A stretch of DNA of 64,000 nt from Nyssa sinensis (GCA_008638375.1 CM018041.1:15023716-15087715); one strand, 5' to 3'. Shown: positions 22,497 to 34,677, numbered from the stretch's first letter. The notes: generated by a model not told the origin, from the sequence alone. Made by a program: numbers and translations.

Positions 22497-22943
22497 ATGC
22501 CGATGCTGACTTTGAAGAGTTCCGATGGCGAAGAGTTCGTAGTAGATGAGTTCGTTGCCATTCAATCTATAACAATTAAGAATATTGTTGAAGATAATTG
22601 TGCATCAAATACAATTCCTGTCCCTAACATTGACGGTAAGACACTTGCAATGCTTATCGAATACTGCAAGAAGCATGCCGATGAAACAATCACTGCTGAA
22701 GATTTGAAGCAATTTGATTCTGAGTTTGTTGAGAGAGACCAGGCAATTCTCTTCGATCTTCTCTTGGCTGCAAATTATCTTAATATCCAGAGTTTGTTGG
22801 ATGAACTGTGTAAGAAAGTTGCAGACATGATCAAAGGAAAGTCACCAGAAGAGATTCGTAAAACATTCAACATCAAAAATGATTTCACTCCCGAGGAAGA
22901 AGAAGAAATTCGTAAAGAGAATGCTTGGGCATTCGAATTATAA
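22497..22943 (+). CDS. SKP1: SKP1-like protein B (SCF adaptor)
   Basis: A 148-residue intronless SKP1 homologue, same length as gene A. POZ-like domain about 4-65 ([27 protein letters not shown]). C-terminal F-box-binding helices about 85-148 ([19 protein letters not shown], then [16 protein letters not shown]). It keeps the more typical family residues at several sites where gene A differs ([21 protein letters not shown]), so B is the better conserved copy. The CUL1-facing POZ domain and the C-terminal F-box surface both look complete. Start chosen at the first in-frame ATG, aligned with gene A. An upstream TATA tract lies at about 22366-22376, and an AATAAA overlaps the stop (22942-22947). 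Likely the ancestral or active member. Confidence 0.93.
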   Translation: MPMLTLKSSDGEEFVVDEFVAIQSITIKNIVEDNCASNTIPVPNIDGKTLAMLIEYCKKHADETITAEDLKQFDSEFVERDQAILFDLLLAANYLNIQSLLDELCKKVADMIKGKSPEEIRKTFNIKNDFTPEEEEEIRKENAWAFEL

Positions 22944-23148
22944 TAAAGCTTTGTTTATTTTAGAGTTAATATGAACTTATCAAGTTTAAGTATTGAGATA
23001 TGTAGTTTTAGTCAAACTTATAAATTCAAGATTATTACTTTAGGAAAGTTATATTACATCTTGTTTTGTTTATTGAATTCATTTATTTTATAAATACTGT
23101 TTCTCATAAGAACTTAATTGACAGGTTTAGTTGAATTGTGTGTGAGTG

Positions 23149-23185
<37 letters not shown>

Positions 23186-26100
23186 TAGTTATTATTAGAT
23201 TTCTTTTCCATTTTTGTGAATTAGTTAATGTCTCACAGTTCACATAAACATAAATTTCACGTTCAAATATTCATTTTTTCCAGAATATAACTTATGGATG
23301 ACATACCGAAACCAAAGCTGATTTAGAGGCCTATGAAGTCTCTGAGAGGTCAATGTTGATCTTTTAACATTTTGTAAACTTCCTTTGTATTGGGTTCCTT
23401 GTTAAAAATTGAACGAGAACTGGAGCCATTACTAATTTTCCACAATCCAATAAGGGTCTTGTATCAGCTGTCATGGAATCCCTTATGGTCACTATTTATA
23501 TATAAAAAAAATAGACTAACTTGCATTGATATTAAAGAGCTCGTCTGGATGAGTATGGAATAATGGACTGCTCAAAAGCAAATCTTCTGGAATGGTTTTG
23601 GTGTGGAATTTGTTCTCAGTACTATCGTGACGGACAGTGGATAATCTGTAGACAGATAATTGTAGATGTCAATGCAATGATCTGAAATTAATGAAACTGA
23701 TGTTACATTATGAAAAAGTCAATATAATTCAACTCATATGCAAATGAAAGTACATGCATCATAAAATCAAAAATTGCCTCCTGATAATTTTCCTGTGATA
23801 TTCCAAATGTAGAGTACCATTATGAAGACATCTAAATAGCAGCTAACATGAATGCATCACCACTGAAATATGTAATTCTTCAGTACATTTTATCTAGATA
23901 TTTCCCTCATCTTCTCCCTATACTTCTATATGCTTACTTATCTACTACTAGGTCATAAACTAATATGTTTTCTCACTTGCCTCTATTATTCTTTATCCTG
24001 TCTTCTTAAGCCCCTCCCATTGTCATCTTAAAGACAAGAACCATATGAACATAAGAATTCTCACTGATCTCTACACCGTAAAGAAATAGACCTTCCCTCA
24101 TTATCTTTTGACATCCATTAAAAAAAATCTAAGATCTCTCATCCATAAAGAAAGAAAAATAACTCACTTCTTGCCTTCTAAAGCTAACAGGGAACCTTTT
24201 TGAAAGTTTCAATAACTAAAGTTGATTATAGCAAGGTGAAATCCTAAGGATTATTCTTTATTAACTATTAATTCCCAATTCCATCTCTACTGTATATTTC
24301 AGTTTTTTTCCAAAAGAATTTAATTTTCCTTTAAACTAATTCCTCTTGTCAAGTTTGCCATATTTATTACTTTTGTTCTTCCACTTCCATAATTTCCTAC
24401 ACATGCTTCCAAACCTCAAAGACACACAGTAGGCCCAATTCTTGCGTGAAGCCATTTGCATTGAATAGAATTATCATATTGCATTACAAAATGATATTAG
24501 CAATTCAGCAGTTACAAATTAAAAGTTGAAAAATACTCTTACTTCACATAGATTCACAAAATGCAAGATGACCAGCTGGCATGACAGAAACAACATCGGT
24601 CACATCATTCTTCAGATATAGCAAACAATACTAATTTACATGTATGTTTTCATCGTCCTATTAAATGGTCAATTTTTTTTTACTAGAATTTGTAAAGAAA
24701 TATGAGACATTTAAGTGAGTAATATCTACAAGATTATCAAAGAAATCTATAAGATTCAGTTAGTAACTTTCATATGACCATTAAGTAAAATTTGTTTCTA
24801 TTTCTTTTCATTTTTCCTCTAGGCGATGCTTGATAATGATCCACAAAATGTGTAGGCAGTACAATAGGTACACGATCAATGTCCTTTCCACCGCAACGAT
24901 AACAAGATTCTTCAGGATCTTAGGACTATTTTTTGTTTCCCTTTTTGTTTCTTTATTTCAATATTATTATTCCACTTCAGGTGTTGCAGTGTGTCTCTTC
25001 TAGAACAATTAAGAGAATTATTCTTGCAGCCACCTCGGTATGAGTTATTATGCCAGCCACGATCGCTGACCACGTCTACGGCCATATCCACGTCCACGGT
25101 CATGTCTCTGTCTATATAATGAAGTCGCATTTGCTTCAAGAAATGCATTTCCACTCTCTCCAGGAAATGATATAGAGTCAGTGGGACGTAACCAATAATT
25201 TTTCATCATAAGGTCACTATGCTGCTCAGCCAGGAAAAGATATGATATTAATTCAGAATATTTGGTAAACCGACTGCTCTCGATATTGTTACTGCAGGAC
25301 AATATTCGAGGCATGAAATGTAGAAAATGTCTTTTCCAGCATATCTATATCTGTAATATTCTCTCCGTATAATTTCAATTGCGAAATAATTTTGAATAAT
25401 GTAGAATTGTATTCGCTGACTAATTTAAAATCCTGCAACCTCAAATGCAATCAATTATACCGTAGCCCTTGAGAGAATGATAGTACGTTGGTGGTCATAC
25501 ATTTCCGTTAGATTCCTCCAAAGAATCAATGAATCTTTTATCGTGAGATATTCTGCCTTTAGACCTTCATGAATATGACGGCGAAGGAAATATCAGTGCA
25601 TGTACACAATCCTTCAGGAATGCAATGTTTTCTTCTTTAATAGTATCACTGAGATTAACTGGTTTCAAGGTGAAGTTCAGTATCAAGGATCCAAGATAAA
25701 TAATTCTTTCTAGTGATATCTAACGTAGCAAATTCAAGCTTGGTGAGATTTGATATAATATAAATAAAATAAAGAGAATATTTAGATTCAACTTCACTAA
25801 ATATTACCTATGTTTCAATACCTCTGTAGTGCACCAGAGTTTCGTACTAATAATGTATTATAAATTGATAGACAAAACCGACCACACAAGTGCACACAAT
25901 ATTTGCGTGGTTCAGCTTCAAGCCTACGTCCACGGATAAGAGAAAAAAAAATTATTATTTATACAAGTGAGTATAATAAAGGAATCTCACTAAACTTGTC
26001 ACAAATTATCACTTTCAATCTCAGTCCAGATTGTCCTTTAATCTACCTACTCTCCTCCTCTTATAATCCATTTTAACCACCTTAGAGCAATTGATACATA

Positions 26101-26390
26101 TCAATTGTTTTGGCACATTTCCTTTTTCAACAGATATGTATCAACTCAAAAGAAGTCAAGTTTATTTCATTGACCAGCATGGGCATCCGAATATGTTATG
26201 TCATAACAAAAAAGTTATTATTAGAATAAAATTTATTTTAAAGGATGTTTTCATCAAATAAAAGTGTAAAACATTTTTAAAAAAACATTTATTTTAAAGG
26301 GTATTTTAATCAAATAAAAATATAAAATACTTTTAGAAAAAACACCGTAAAACTTTTCATAGTTTTATAGATAGTATATATATATAGATA
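23186..26390. mobile_element. 3.2-kb insertion splitting block B
   Basis: This interval separates copy B's 3' flank from its continuation at 26487; copy A has only about 60 bp of microsatellite at the equivalent place. It contains minus-strand copia gag remains. A possible LTR/R-U5 region lies at 25800-26100 ('gcgtggttcagcttcaagcctacgtccacgg', minus sense). 23190-24820 holds no recognisable gene. Exact ends are hidden in TA repeats. Confidence 0.55.
24835..25750 (-). pseudogene. Decayed Ty1/copia gag, minus strand
   Basis: Minus-strand reading from about 25745: KLEFATLDIT then NYLSWILDTELH (about 25700); LQDFKLVSEYNSTLFKI (about 25435); SQLKLYGENITDIDMLEKTF (about 25370); FTKYSELISYLFLAEQHSDL (about 25265); an RGRG-rich stretch (about 25090); then CYRCGGK (about 24905), the start of a zinc knuckle whose second half is lost. 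Several stops and frame changes. These are the successive landmarks of a copia gag; no pol follows within the insertion. Dead. Confidence 0.75.
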
Positions 26391-26456
26391 TATATATATA
26401 TATGTGCGTGTGTGTGTGTGTGTCTATGTATGTGTGTGTATATATATATATAATAT
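26391..26456. repeat. (TA)n/(TG)n microsatellite
   Basis: Right-hand microsatellite at the end of the 3.2-kb insertion, equivalent to 13487-13520 of copy A. Confidence 0.7.
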
Positions 26457-26486
26457 GCATAAAATTGATATCCAAAAAAAAAATTA

Positions 26487-26595
26487 TTTTCCAAAAAAAA
26501 AAATTGTAGAAGTGTGGGTTGCAGTTTTGGCTTTGAATATCTTTCTCAATAATGAGTTTGAGAAGTTGATGTTAGCCGTTATATAATACTAAATG
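26487..26595 (+). repeat. Displaced 3' continuation of duplicated block B
   Basis: 'tagaagtgtgggttgcagttttggc...gagtttgagaag' matches 13543-13650 of copy A with scattered substitutions. Confidence 0.75.
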
Positions 26596-27076
26596 TTATT
26601 CATATCCGTCAATTCATCATAATTCGTTTACTAATTAACGGATATGGGTAACTTATTTAGTTAGTGAGTTATAAATGAGTTGGGTAATAAAAAACTCGTC
26701 GATTTAACGAGTCAATACAGATTGAATATTGGTGTTTGGCGGGCTGAGAATGACAAAAAAAAATATATATATATATATATATATTGTTCTTTTTCAAAAA
26801 AAAAGTAATAAAAAATAAAATAATAGTAGCTAGTTAAAATCATCAAAATTAGTAAATTAGGAGACAATAACGGTTATAAATTAACACAAGTCAAAACATG
26901 AATTGCTACTAGTTTACATAGTGCTAATTATACAACCAGTCTTCAAATTCCTAACCATTTTCATTTTTGTCTTGTTATATTTAAGTTCTTTTCTTAATAA
27001 ATTTTCGGACATGTAGACAATCAAACTTTAATCCAATATGACATTTTTCTTTCGTTTTAATTTTCTAACCTCTTGT

Positions 27077-27108
<32 letters not shown>

Positions 27109-30100
27109 CCATTTAGAAAATGACAAAACAATAAAACATATACTATAAATTATAAAACAAAATTAATATTTAGATAATATAATTCAGCATCACCATATAT
27201 ATAAACAAAACACAAATCAGAACCTTATGATTCAAAATAAGTTAAATTGGTCTTTGCTAGGAACTTTGGATACCATTTTTCCCAATAAATAATAATTGCA
27301 TCATGATCCACATCAAAAGATATCCAAGAAAGACTACTATTATTGACGTCATTATCCCTATACGGATGGCTTTGGTTCCTCCATGTGAAGGAGGTGGTCT
27401 CTTCACCACCATTGATTGAATATTCTCCATTAATTTGTAATTGTATCCTTGACTTTCTTTTAGTTATGGTGTTTTATTAAATTTTTAAGAGACACAAAGT
27501 AAAACAACTATTGTGATTATTTAAAAATAATATTTTTTCCATTATGGTAGGGAAAAAAAATAACAAGGTTAGATTCAGATTGACCCGACCCATATTTGAC
27601 CGTATTTAATTACAGATTAAATACGAGTTCAACCCGTATTTGATCCGACACATTTTTAACCCGCCCAACTTGCCATTTACCAAGCCTATTATAATAATCT
27701 TAAACTTAATATTTTGTCTTCTTTTTATTTTTTATTCAACGATGGGAAAACTTACCAATGTGGTATTTGATTTCTATTGTTCAATCTCTCAGCAAATTGT
27801 CTCAACTTGACTTCAACCAATAACTTAAGTATTATTCAGATCTTAAATATGCTACAGATAACAAGTTCGGGGATGCTATAACTTGGCTTCTGAATTGTAA
27901 TGTTTCTTTCAAGAACTCTATATTTATTAAGCTTGAAAGGGTTTTCTCCTACTCTAATTTACTAATTCAAACACCTCCATTGAGCTCTTTCCTACTCTAA
28001 TTTATAGAACTCGAAATTCTAATTCTAAATCTTCGGTAGAACTATCTTAAAGAGACCATGTTTATGATATATTAATTTAGAATAAGATTTTATTACCACA
28101 AAATCAAATGCTATTAAACATATTTTTTAAATAATTTTATTTTTGAGTTTATCATTTTATAATATTGTAATATTTTTAAAAAATAACATTCCTTACTTTG
28201 AGAACGACTCACCAATCTTTAATACAATAAATAAGTATCTTAATTAAGCTATTTCATTCTTTTTAATAGACGTTCTTAATTTTTTTTAAAGGAAATACCA
28301 TGAATTATTCTCATTTAAGGAATATTATATTAAGTGTATGTGCTTTATTGGACTAAGTGTTTTTTTTTTATTGGTTTCCCTTATGAGAAGAATATTCTTG
28401 TGTGTTTTGCTTTTCTTTTTGTCAATTTATTTTCTTTTTTATTTGGTGATGTGTTTGAATCTTAATAAGTGGTATTAGAGCTTCTGAGGTGTTTGATTGA
28501 TTTCATAACACCAATTAAATTGATGTTCTTTTGCTATTTAGAATGCTCTCCAAGTTAACGGGTTTAAATTGAGTATAAATAGTTTTAGGATTATAAACAG
28601 GATTAATACAGTAATTAAATACAATTAATAAATATGTCATGTTTAAATTTTAGTAATATCAACTCATTTAATATGACTTAATATGTTTAATTATATATAA
28701 AAAATAGTATGAATTAAAATACTTTATCTCACATCGAAAGTTTATTAACATTTTGTGACTTTTTTTCCTTATAAAAGAGGTTTTTACTTTGTTTTGTCAT
28801 ATGTCTAGAGTTTACCAAATTAAAAAAATTATTTATACATATAAAAAGATAGGTAATTTTTATTTAAAAAATAAAAAATAAAAATAAACAAGTTAATCAT
28901 GTCGACACGTATAACCTGTTTAATAAATAAGTTGTGTTTAATTTTTAAAACTTGACACAATTAGTTAACAGTATCGGATTAGAGTTGACACATATTTCTT
29001 AATATGTAAATGCTGACACGACACGCTAACACAAATTGATAACCCAAAAAACAAAAAGACTGCGATGATATATATATATATATATATATTTTAATTTGAT
29101 GCTTTTTGTGATCCCTTATATGTAATTTGTAATCTCACAAGCAATAATTTGATATTACCATCCACTGAAAACTTGTTCCTGGAGGACATTAATGATTGAT
29201 CCCATATCTTGATATGGTAAACATTGTAAAGCTGCTTGGGTTGATTTGAAAATCACAATTCAAATATCTTAAAGGGCTCTTTCATTCTCATCAAAAAGAT
29301 GTTAATCAATAAAAAAAAAAAAAAGGAATTATCATCAGATAATTCAATTTGAAATTTATTATACTATGTCTATGAACTGAATTGGACCAAGTTTTTTTTT
29401 TATCCAATTAAATCCTTAGGTGACACAATTTATTTTTATTTTTTAAAAGTTTTTATTTTTTAGTTGATGTCAATTTAGAATTATAATTCCTACTTTTATT
29501 TTAAATTATTGTATTTTGTAAAAAAATTATTATCATTATTTTGATAAATGACTCACTAATCTTTAAATACAATAAGTAAATATCTTGATTAAGCTATTTC
29601 ATTATCTTTAAACAAATGTTCTTACTTATATATATTTTAAAAAGTATCATCATATAAATTGGTTTTTGAAATTGCTTGTTATCCAATCCATCCGAAGGGC
29701 TTCACCGTCTTTTCATAACATGTGTAGCCAATCTTTTAAAAGAAGCTGTTGAACTGCTTTTTTCTCAAACGCAATTTTGTGCTTTTTTGAAGAAGCTCCT
29801 CAAACATTCAGTCCACATTCAAGATTCATAGGATTACTTGTCTTATGATTGGGCTCTTTGGAATTGTCTGGAAATAAGTTTGCCCATCTACCATTGAGTT
29901 GGGCCACTCATTAGTTTTGGTCACAAGGCCCACTGCACATGTTCTGGAAATAATTTTGCCCATCTCCATCAGTTTTTAATTATTTCTCTTAAAATGGGAT
30001 ATTTTAATAAAATTTTATTAAAAACAACGTAACAAACATGATTTCTGTTAGTGTTCTTATTTTATTTTATTGTTCAAAAAAAAAATAAAGGAAGGGGCCA

Positions 30101-30158
30101 AGGTCCATTCAAGATGGTCACAAAAGCGATTCAGGTTTAAGTAGAATTCCTTATATGT

Positions 30159-30193
<35 letters not shown>
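26596..30193. other. AT-rich intergenic with decayed inverted-repeat debris
   Basis: No coding region. 27560-27680 and 28850-29050 hold degenerate 'gacccgacc', 'gacacgacacgctaac' type text resembling the hAT MITE at 31928-32565. (TA)n tracts at 26764-26784, 27083-27108, 29069-29090 and 30159-30193. Confidence 0.5.
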
Positions 30194-30196
<3 letters not shown>

Positions 30197-30301
30197 ACAA
30201 TTACGAATCAGTCACTTATTTGAGGCTTAATTAAGAATCAGTCGGTGTCAAAGGAGAATTTAAGAAAACTTCTACCTTTGTGGTAGAAATTAAGAAGACA
30301 T
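30194..30301 (+). repeat. MULE left terminal inverted repeat
   Basis: Pairs with 34570-34677 over 108 bp with roughly a dozen mismatches. Confidence 0.85.
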
Positions 30302-30587
30302 CAAGAAAATTAGAAAACATCGACTTTGGAATTTTCAATTTTTAAAATACAAGAATACCATTTTTAAAAAGCTAAATAATTGACAAGAATACCCATATTC
30401 ATTTAGGGATAGAAAATTGAAATTGTCTACCATCGTCTCTTCCATTGCGAGTTGCCATCATCCACTATAATCTAACCAGTCAGCATCGTCTCCGAACTGG
30501 ACAAATCTCCGTCTTCTTCTCATCGACCAAGTCGCTGTGGTCATCATCTCTTAACTATTCAAGTCGTCGTCATTCCTAAACGCAACC

Positions 30588-30705
30588 CACAACGAGCTCG
30601 ACCCATTCGCTGTCGCCGTCGCCGTCGTCGTCATCGTCACCGTCGCCATCGTCATCGTCTTCATCGTCACTTCCTACCCTGTCTCTAACAGGTCTCTCTC
30701 TTTTT

Positions 30706-30744
<39 letters not shown>

Positions 30745-30745
30745 G
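30588..30745. repeat. GTC-type trinucleotide tract and (CT)n
   Basis: 30600-30672 is CGTCGC/CATCGTC repeat, and (CT)n follows at 30711-30741. It is much more GC-rich than its surroundings and could be captured host sequence. Confidence 0.75.
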
Positions 30746-31927
30746 TCGTCAAATTTATCATATCCTACCCAAACCTAGAATTCCAAAAAAGTTATCTCTA
30801 CAATGTTGTGCATAAAGGCACTTTATGAGCCTATAAAAATTGAAAAAAAAAATCATTTTGTAACAAAGATAATATTAGGTTATTGGATTTTAGTTCAGAA
30901 GTGATAATGGTCTCAATAGATTTTTACTAGAACAATGTTGAAAAGTACATAGTCCTAAAATCTTATAATAGGAATTGATTGAATGATGTTAGATTACATT
31001 TTATTACTATTTTCTAATAGTTCATCTTTGCAAAAAAATTTATTAGGTAATATTGTAGTGTGTTTTCCTTTGGCTGGTTTAATCTTTCTTTATTGTTAAA
31101 GGTATTATCCTCATACCTTTTTTAATTCTTTTTTATTCTTTTGAGATATAATCTACAAAAAATATAAAATAAACATAGATTACTTTTTTTAAAATGGTAA
31201 GATATAAAAAGAAAGCTAGTAAAATGTTTTCAATGGAGATGGATGCTACTGTTAAGTGGGGAGTCAACCCTAGAATAATTATCCCCAACAAGAAGTGGAG
31301 GAAAAAACTCACTTTCACAACGTCATGAATGAAATTCTCGAAAAAAATAAACGGGTTGATCAAAATTCCTATGAAGTGAATTGTATCCTGTATTTTTTTT
31401 TTATTACTACTGCATTTGTTTTGTAACATATTCATTGACTAGTACTACATTTTTTATGATGGATTCCAATGTATGCAAGAGACTTAACGAAAGAAAATTT
31501 GAGATTGACCAAAACCTTTTGGAGGTGTCTACAAAAATCATCAATTAAACACCTAACATGTATTAATTTTTTAGTAATTTATCAATAACCTATCTTTATC
31601 CATTGTGTTTATATTTATGTTATATAGGTTTCTTAATTTGTATCTAGTTGGAGGAGAGAAATGACAACAGAATAAAGAGATCCATACACAGATTCAACAA
31701 AAGAAGAGCAAGAAGCCTTCAAAGCATGTGTGATTTTATGTAATTGCATGAGATTTTGATGATATAACAAACTTAATTTGTACTGTAATTATGTGAGATG
31801 AAATGTAAACATTTTGTTAATTCTTGGAATGTTGATAAAAAAAATTCTGAACTTGGTGCAACCTTAAAATGATTATGGTGTAACTCACTAGAACATCATG
31901 TGCAACTCGCATAACTTCTGGTGTAAC

Positions 31928-32565
31928 TAGGGGTGTCAATTTTTTACACGACTCGAATCCGACACGTAGCTTAGCAAGTTTGGGTTGAGCTTATATGAGT
32001 TTAGGTCATAAACAGGTCAACCTATTTAATACGGTTAGTAAATGTGTCGTGTTTCGGGTTGTAATCGGGTTAACCCGTTTAACACGAAATAACCCATTTA
32101 ATTATTCGTGTCAAACCCATTTAATACAAACCCGCTAACCCGTCTGACCTATTTATTACCCATATAAGTAAGGTTAATTTTGTAAATTACATCCAAACAA
32201 AAATCCTAATGAATTTTAGATTTTGAAACCTACTCTCAGTTAAAAATGATTATTATTACTATAATGTGTTAAAAATAAATGAGTTAGATTTTATCTAGTA
32301 ATTTTATTATGAAAACAAGTTATACAACTTAAATGGGTCGTGTTACCCATGTCGTGTTATTCGTGTTTTAACATGACCTGTTCAATAAACGGATTATACG
32401 GGTCGTGTCGTGTCACCGGTGTATTAAACAGGTCATATTAGGGTTGAGCAAGTTGACACGATTAATTAATCTTGTCGTGTTCGGGTCGACCCATTTAATA
32501 TAATACTCTTACTTTGACATGATACGAACACGACATGACACGACACGACACGATTGACACCCTTA
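31928..32565. mobile_element. hAT-type MITE nested in the MULE
   Basis: 638 bp. Ends TAGGGGTGTCAAT and, inverted, TAAGGGTGTCAAT. Flanked by 8-bp GGTGTAAC (31920-31927) and GGTGCAAC (32566-32573), seven of eight matching, the hAT target size. The interior is rich in CGTGTCGTGT/GGGTTAACCCG text and non-coding. Confidence 0.82.
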
Positions 32566-33205
32566 GGTGCAACTGGGTAGCACTGTGCACACATCATTGG
32601 AATTAACTTGCTTGTTTTTCTGAACTTGGTGCAACCTTCAAAAAGTTATGGTGCAACTCACTAAAACGTCAAGTGCAACCCCGATAATGGAAGATGCAAC
32701 TTTAATAACATTGTGTAGAAGTTTATGCAAAATATCAGTTCATGAGAGGAAGCTGTTAAATGTTATAGAAACTAATACATTGAAAGGTTCATTGCGATTA
32801 TGACCAGCCTTACGAAACGAGAGCAATGACTTTTGTCCTAGTACTATGACTCAATATGCTTTTTTGTTACTATCTATCGGGGGACCGTTTAGTTATAAGA
32901 GGAAGAGGTGCAACCTACTATAATGTTTGGTGCAATGTACATAACACTGTGTACAAGTCAATTTAAATCCAATGCAACTCTTTGATATTCATATCAAAAC
33001 AAACAAATCATTTACTTTTTGTCCAACTGCTTCACAAATATACAAGCAAAAATTTAACTTTAATACATACGGTATTCATATATTAACCCATACATTAAGT
33101 TAACAAAAAATAAAATAATAGGTTTCATCAGTCAATCATATTTATCCATAACTCTTACACATATATCGTCAAAAGAAACATTAGTTTATCACAACATCCA
33201 ACCAT

Positions 33206-33400
33206 TTACAACCACTTAATAAACAAGATCATACAGATTGTGAATATAACACCAAGAAGGAAATAAGAAATGAGAGTGTCATGTGATTCTATTGCGGCTT
33301 CAAGTACAACTATAGATGCAAGAGCATGTGGTGCAATTGGAGTGGAATGAGGATTTGGTGAAGAAGCAAGTAGGGGTGTTGTTTCTTCTTCGTCGTCCAT
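33206..33400 (-). CDS. Small putative tail-anchored protein inside the MULE
   Basis: 64 codons from ATG (33400) to TAA (33208-33206). The N-terminus is acidic (MDDEEETTPLL), followed by a Pro/Ser/His-rich middle (ASSPNPHSTPIAP). The last 20 or so residues are strongly hydrophobic (YFLLGVIFTICMILF) and end IKWL, so it could be a C-terminal membrane anchor. I do not recognise the family. No other coding evidence: it could be a captured exon, part of a spliced MULE gene or a chance ORF. It lies in a GC-richer patch between repeat-field segments. Confidence 0.3.
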   Translation of the reverse strand: MDDEEETTPLLASSPNPHSTPIAPHALASIVVLEAAIESHDTLISYFLLGVIFTICMILFIKWL

Positions 33401-34117
33401 TTCTACCTCACCAACATCTCAATGTCCTTCTAGAATTTGAAATGCAGTTGTCGGAACCACTATAAAAGACTGTCGATCTTGTACAAACTTAAAGTATGCT
33501 TCGTTAGCGAGTGTGTAACTCGGGTAAGATCAAAAACAACGCTCAGAATATCCATACATTTGGGCATTACATGCAGTCCGGTTTGTGTATATTCATGGAT
33601 TCCTTCCAACAAAGACTACATATCACGTTTGTTTGTTTGTCATTATTCTATGCATGAACAAAATAATTAGTGTAAGAAAATTAACATATATAAATTAAAA
33701 GATTTTAAATGTTTATATATAGTGTGCGTATGTATATACGAGTGTATGTATATATATTATATACGTAATCTAGAGTTTTTTCAAATAAAAGTAAACTTGC
33801 AACTAAGTTATGCTATGTAAGCAATCTTTAAACCTAATTTTGTACATAAACAAAATAAAAGTAAATTGTAAGTTTATAAAAGATGTGCAATACTCATAAC
33901 GTTGGGTGCAATAGTTATAACATAATGTGCAGTTCTTCATAGTATTTGGTACAATTCATATAACACTGAATAATTAACTTACACAAATAAAGAAAAAACC
34001 AAATGAGTTCAAAAATTACATTTCAAATAAACACGAGTTCAAAAAGAATATTTCAAATAACGTATTGAATGATCCTAGTGTATGTGAGAATATATGTTTA
34101 GCGTGTATAGATACACA

Positions 34118-34239
34118 AATATACATTCACACACACACACACATACACATACAACATATACACACACATACATCTACACATTATTTTCATATATATGTAG
34201 CATGTATATACACACAACACACACACACACACACATATA
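34118..34239. repeat. (CA)n/(TA)n-rich microsatellite cluster
   Basis: Several CACACA tracts (34126-34145, 34160-34170, 34210-34235) mixed with TATATA; the chance ORFs here are poly(Thr-His) artefacts. Confidence 0.8.
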
Positions 34240-34569
34240 TAGACATATAAATTCACATACATTATTCATATATATGTAAAAATGTGTGTTTGTGTATATA
34301 TTGAGGATTTGAAATAGAAAAGAGAATAGGAAGAGCTAAGAATGAAGAAGAAAATATGAAAACGAATTGTAAATTATCTAATAATAATGTTTGATCTATC
34401 GTTAGGGTAAGAAGTCTTCTATGAATGAGAAAGAGGAAGTTCCAACTAGAGAGTTTGTATGTAAACATTAGAAATATAACAAGTTTTGTCTTATGAGGAC
34501 AATAAATACATTTTCGCAACTTATTAAAGGGGTAATCTTAGACTAAAAAGTAGTAAACAGTAAAAGTTA

Positions 34570-34677
34570 ATGTCTTCGTAATTTCCATCACAAAGGTAGA
34601 GTTTTTCTTAAATTCTCCTCTGACACTGACTGATTCCTAATTTAGCCTCAAATAAGCGACTGATTCGTAATTGCCCT
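34570..34677 (-). repeat. MULE right terminal inverted repeat
   Basis: Inverted copy of 30194-30301. Confidence 0.85.

Larger units (their letters stand above)
22083..23185 (+). repeat. Duplicated block, copy B (holds SKP1-like gene B)
   Basis: Matches 12412-13485 across promoter, gene and 3' flank. Ends in (TG)n/(TA)n at 23140-23185. The continuation of the block is found at 26487-26595. Confidence 0.87.
31850..33990 (+). repeat. Dispersed GTGCAA(C/T) repeat field in the MULE
   Basis: Outside the nested MITE, 'ggtgcaac' and near variants recur at least a dozen times (for example 32628, 32650, 32907 and around 33883-33960), often followed by 'ctcactataac' or 'cataac' phrases. They look like an eroded tandem repeat. 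Confidence 0.6.
30194..34677. mobile_element. Mutator-like element (MULE), apparently non-autonomous
   Basis: The 4484-bp segment is bounded by 108-bp imperfect terminal inverted repeats (30194-30301 and 34570-34677). The outer ends read AGGACAATTACGAATCAGTC and, from the right on the minus strand, AGGGCAATTACGAATCAGTC. Long TIRs of this kind are typical of MULEs. It sits in a (TA)n tract; 9-bp flanks atatatata and atatatatg agree at eight positions, but TA repeats make this weak. No MURA transposase frame is visible. Internal content includes a GTC-rich tract, a hAT MITE, a GTGCAA repeat field and one small ORF. Confidence 0.8.

Noticed and set aside
30588..30745. CRISPR-like or satellite array
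   Set aside because: Only simple trinucleotide and dinucleotide repeats, no spacers.
31133..31435. 100-codon minus-strand hydrophobic ORF in the MULE
   Set aside because: Phe/Ile/Leu-rich reading of AT-rich DNA; looks compositional rather than a membrane protein.
34065..34279. His/Thr-rich ORFs
   Set aside because: Translations of CACACA/TATATA microsatellites.
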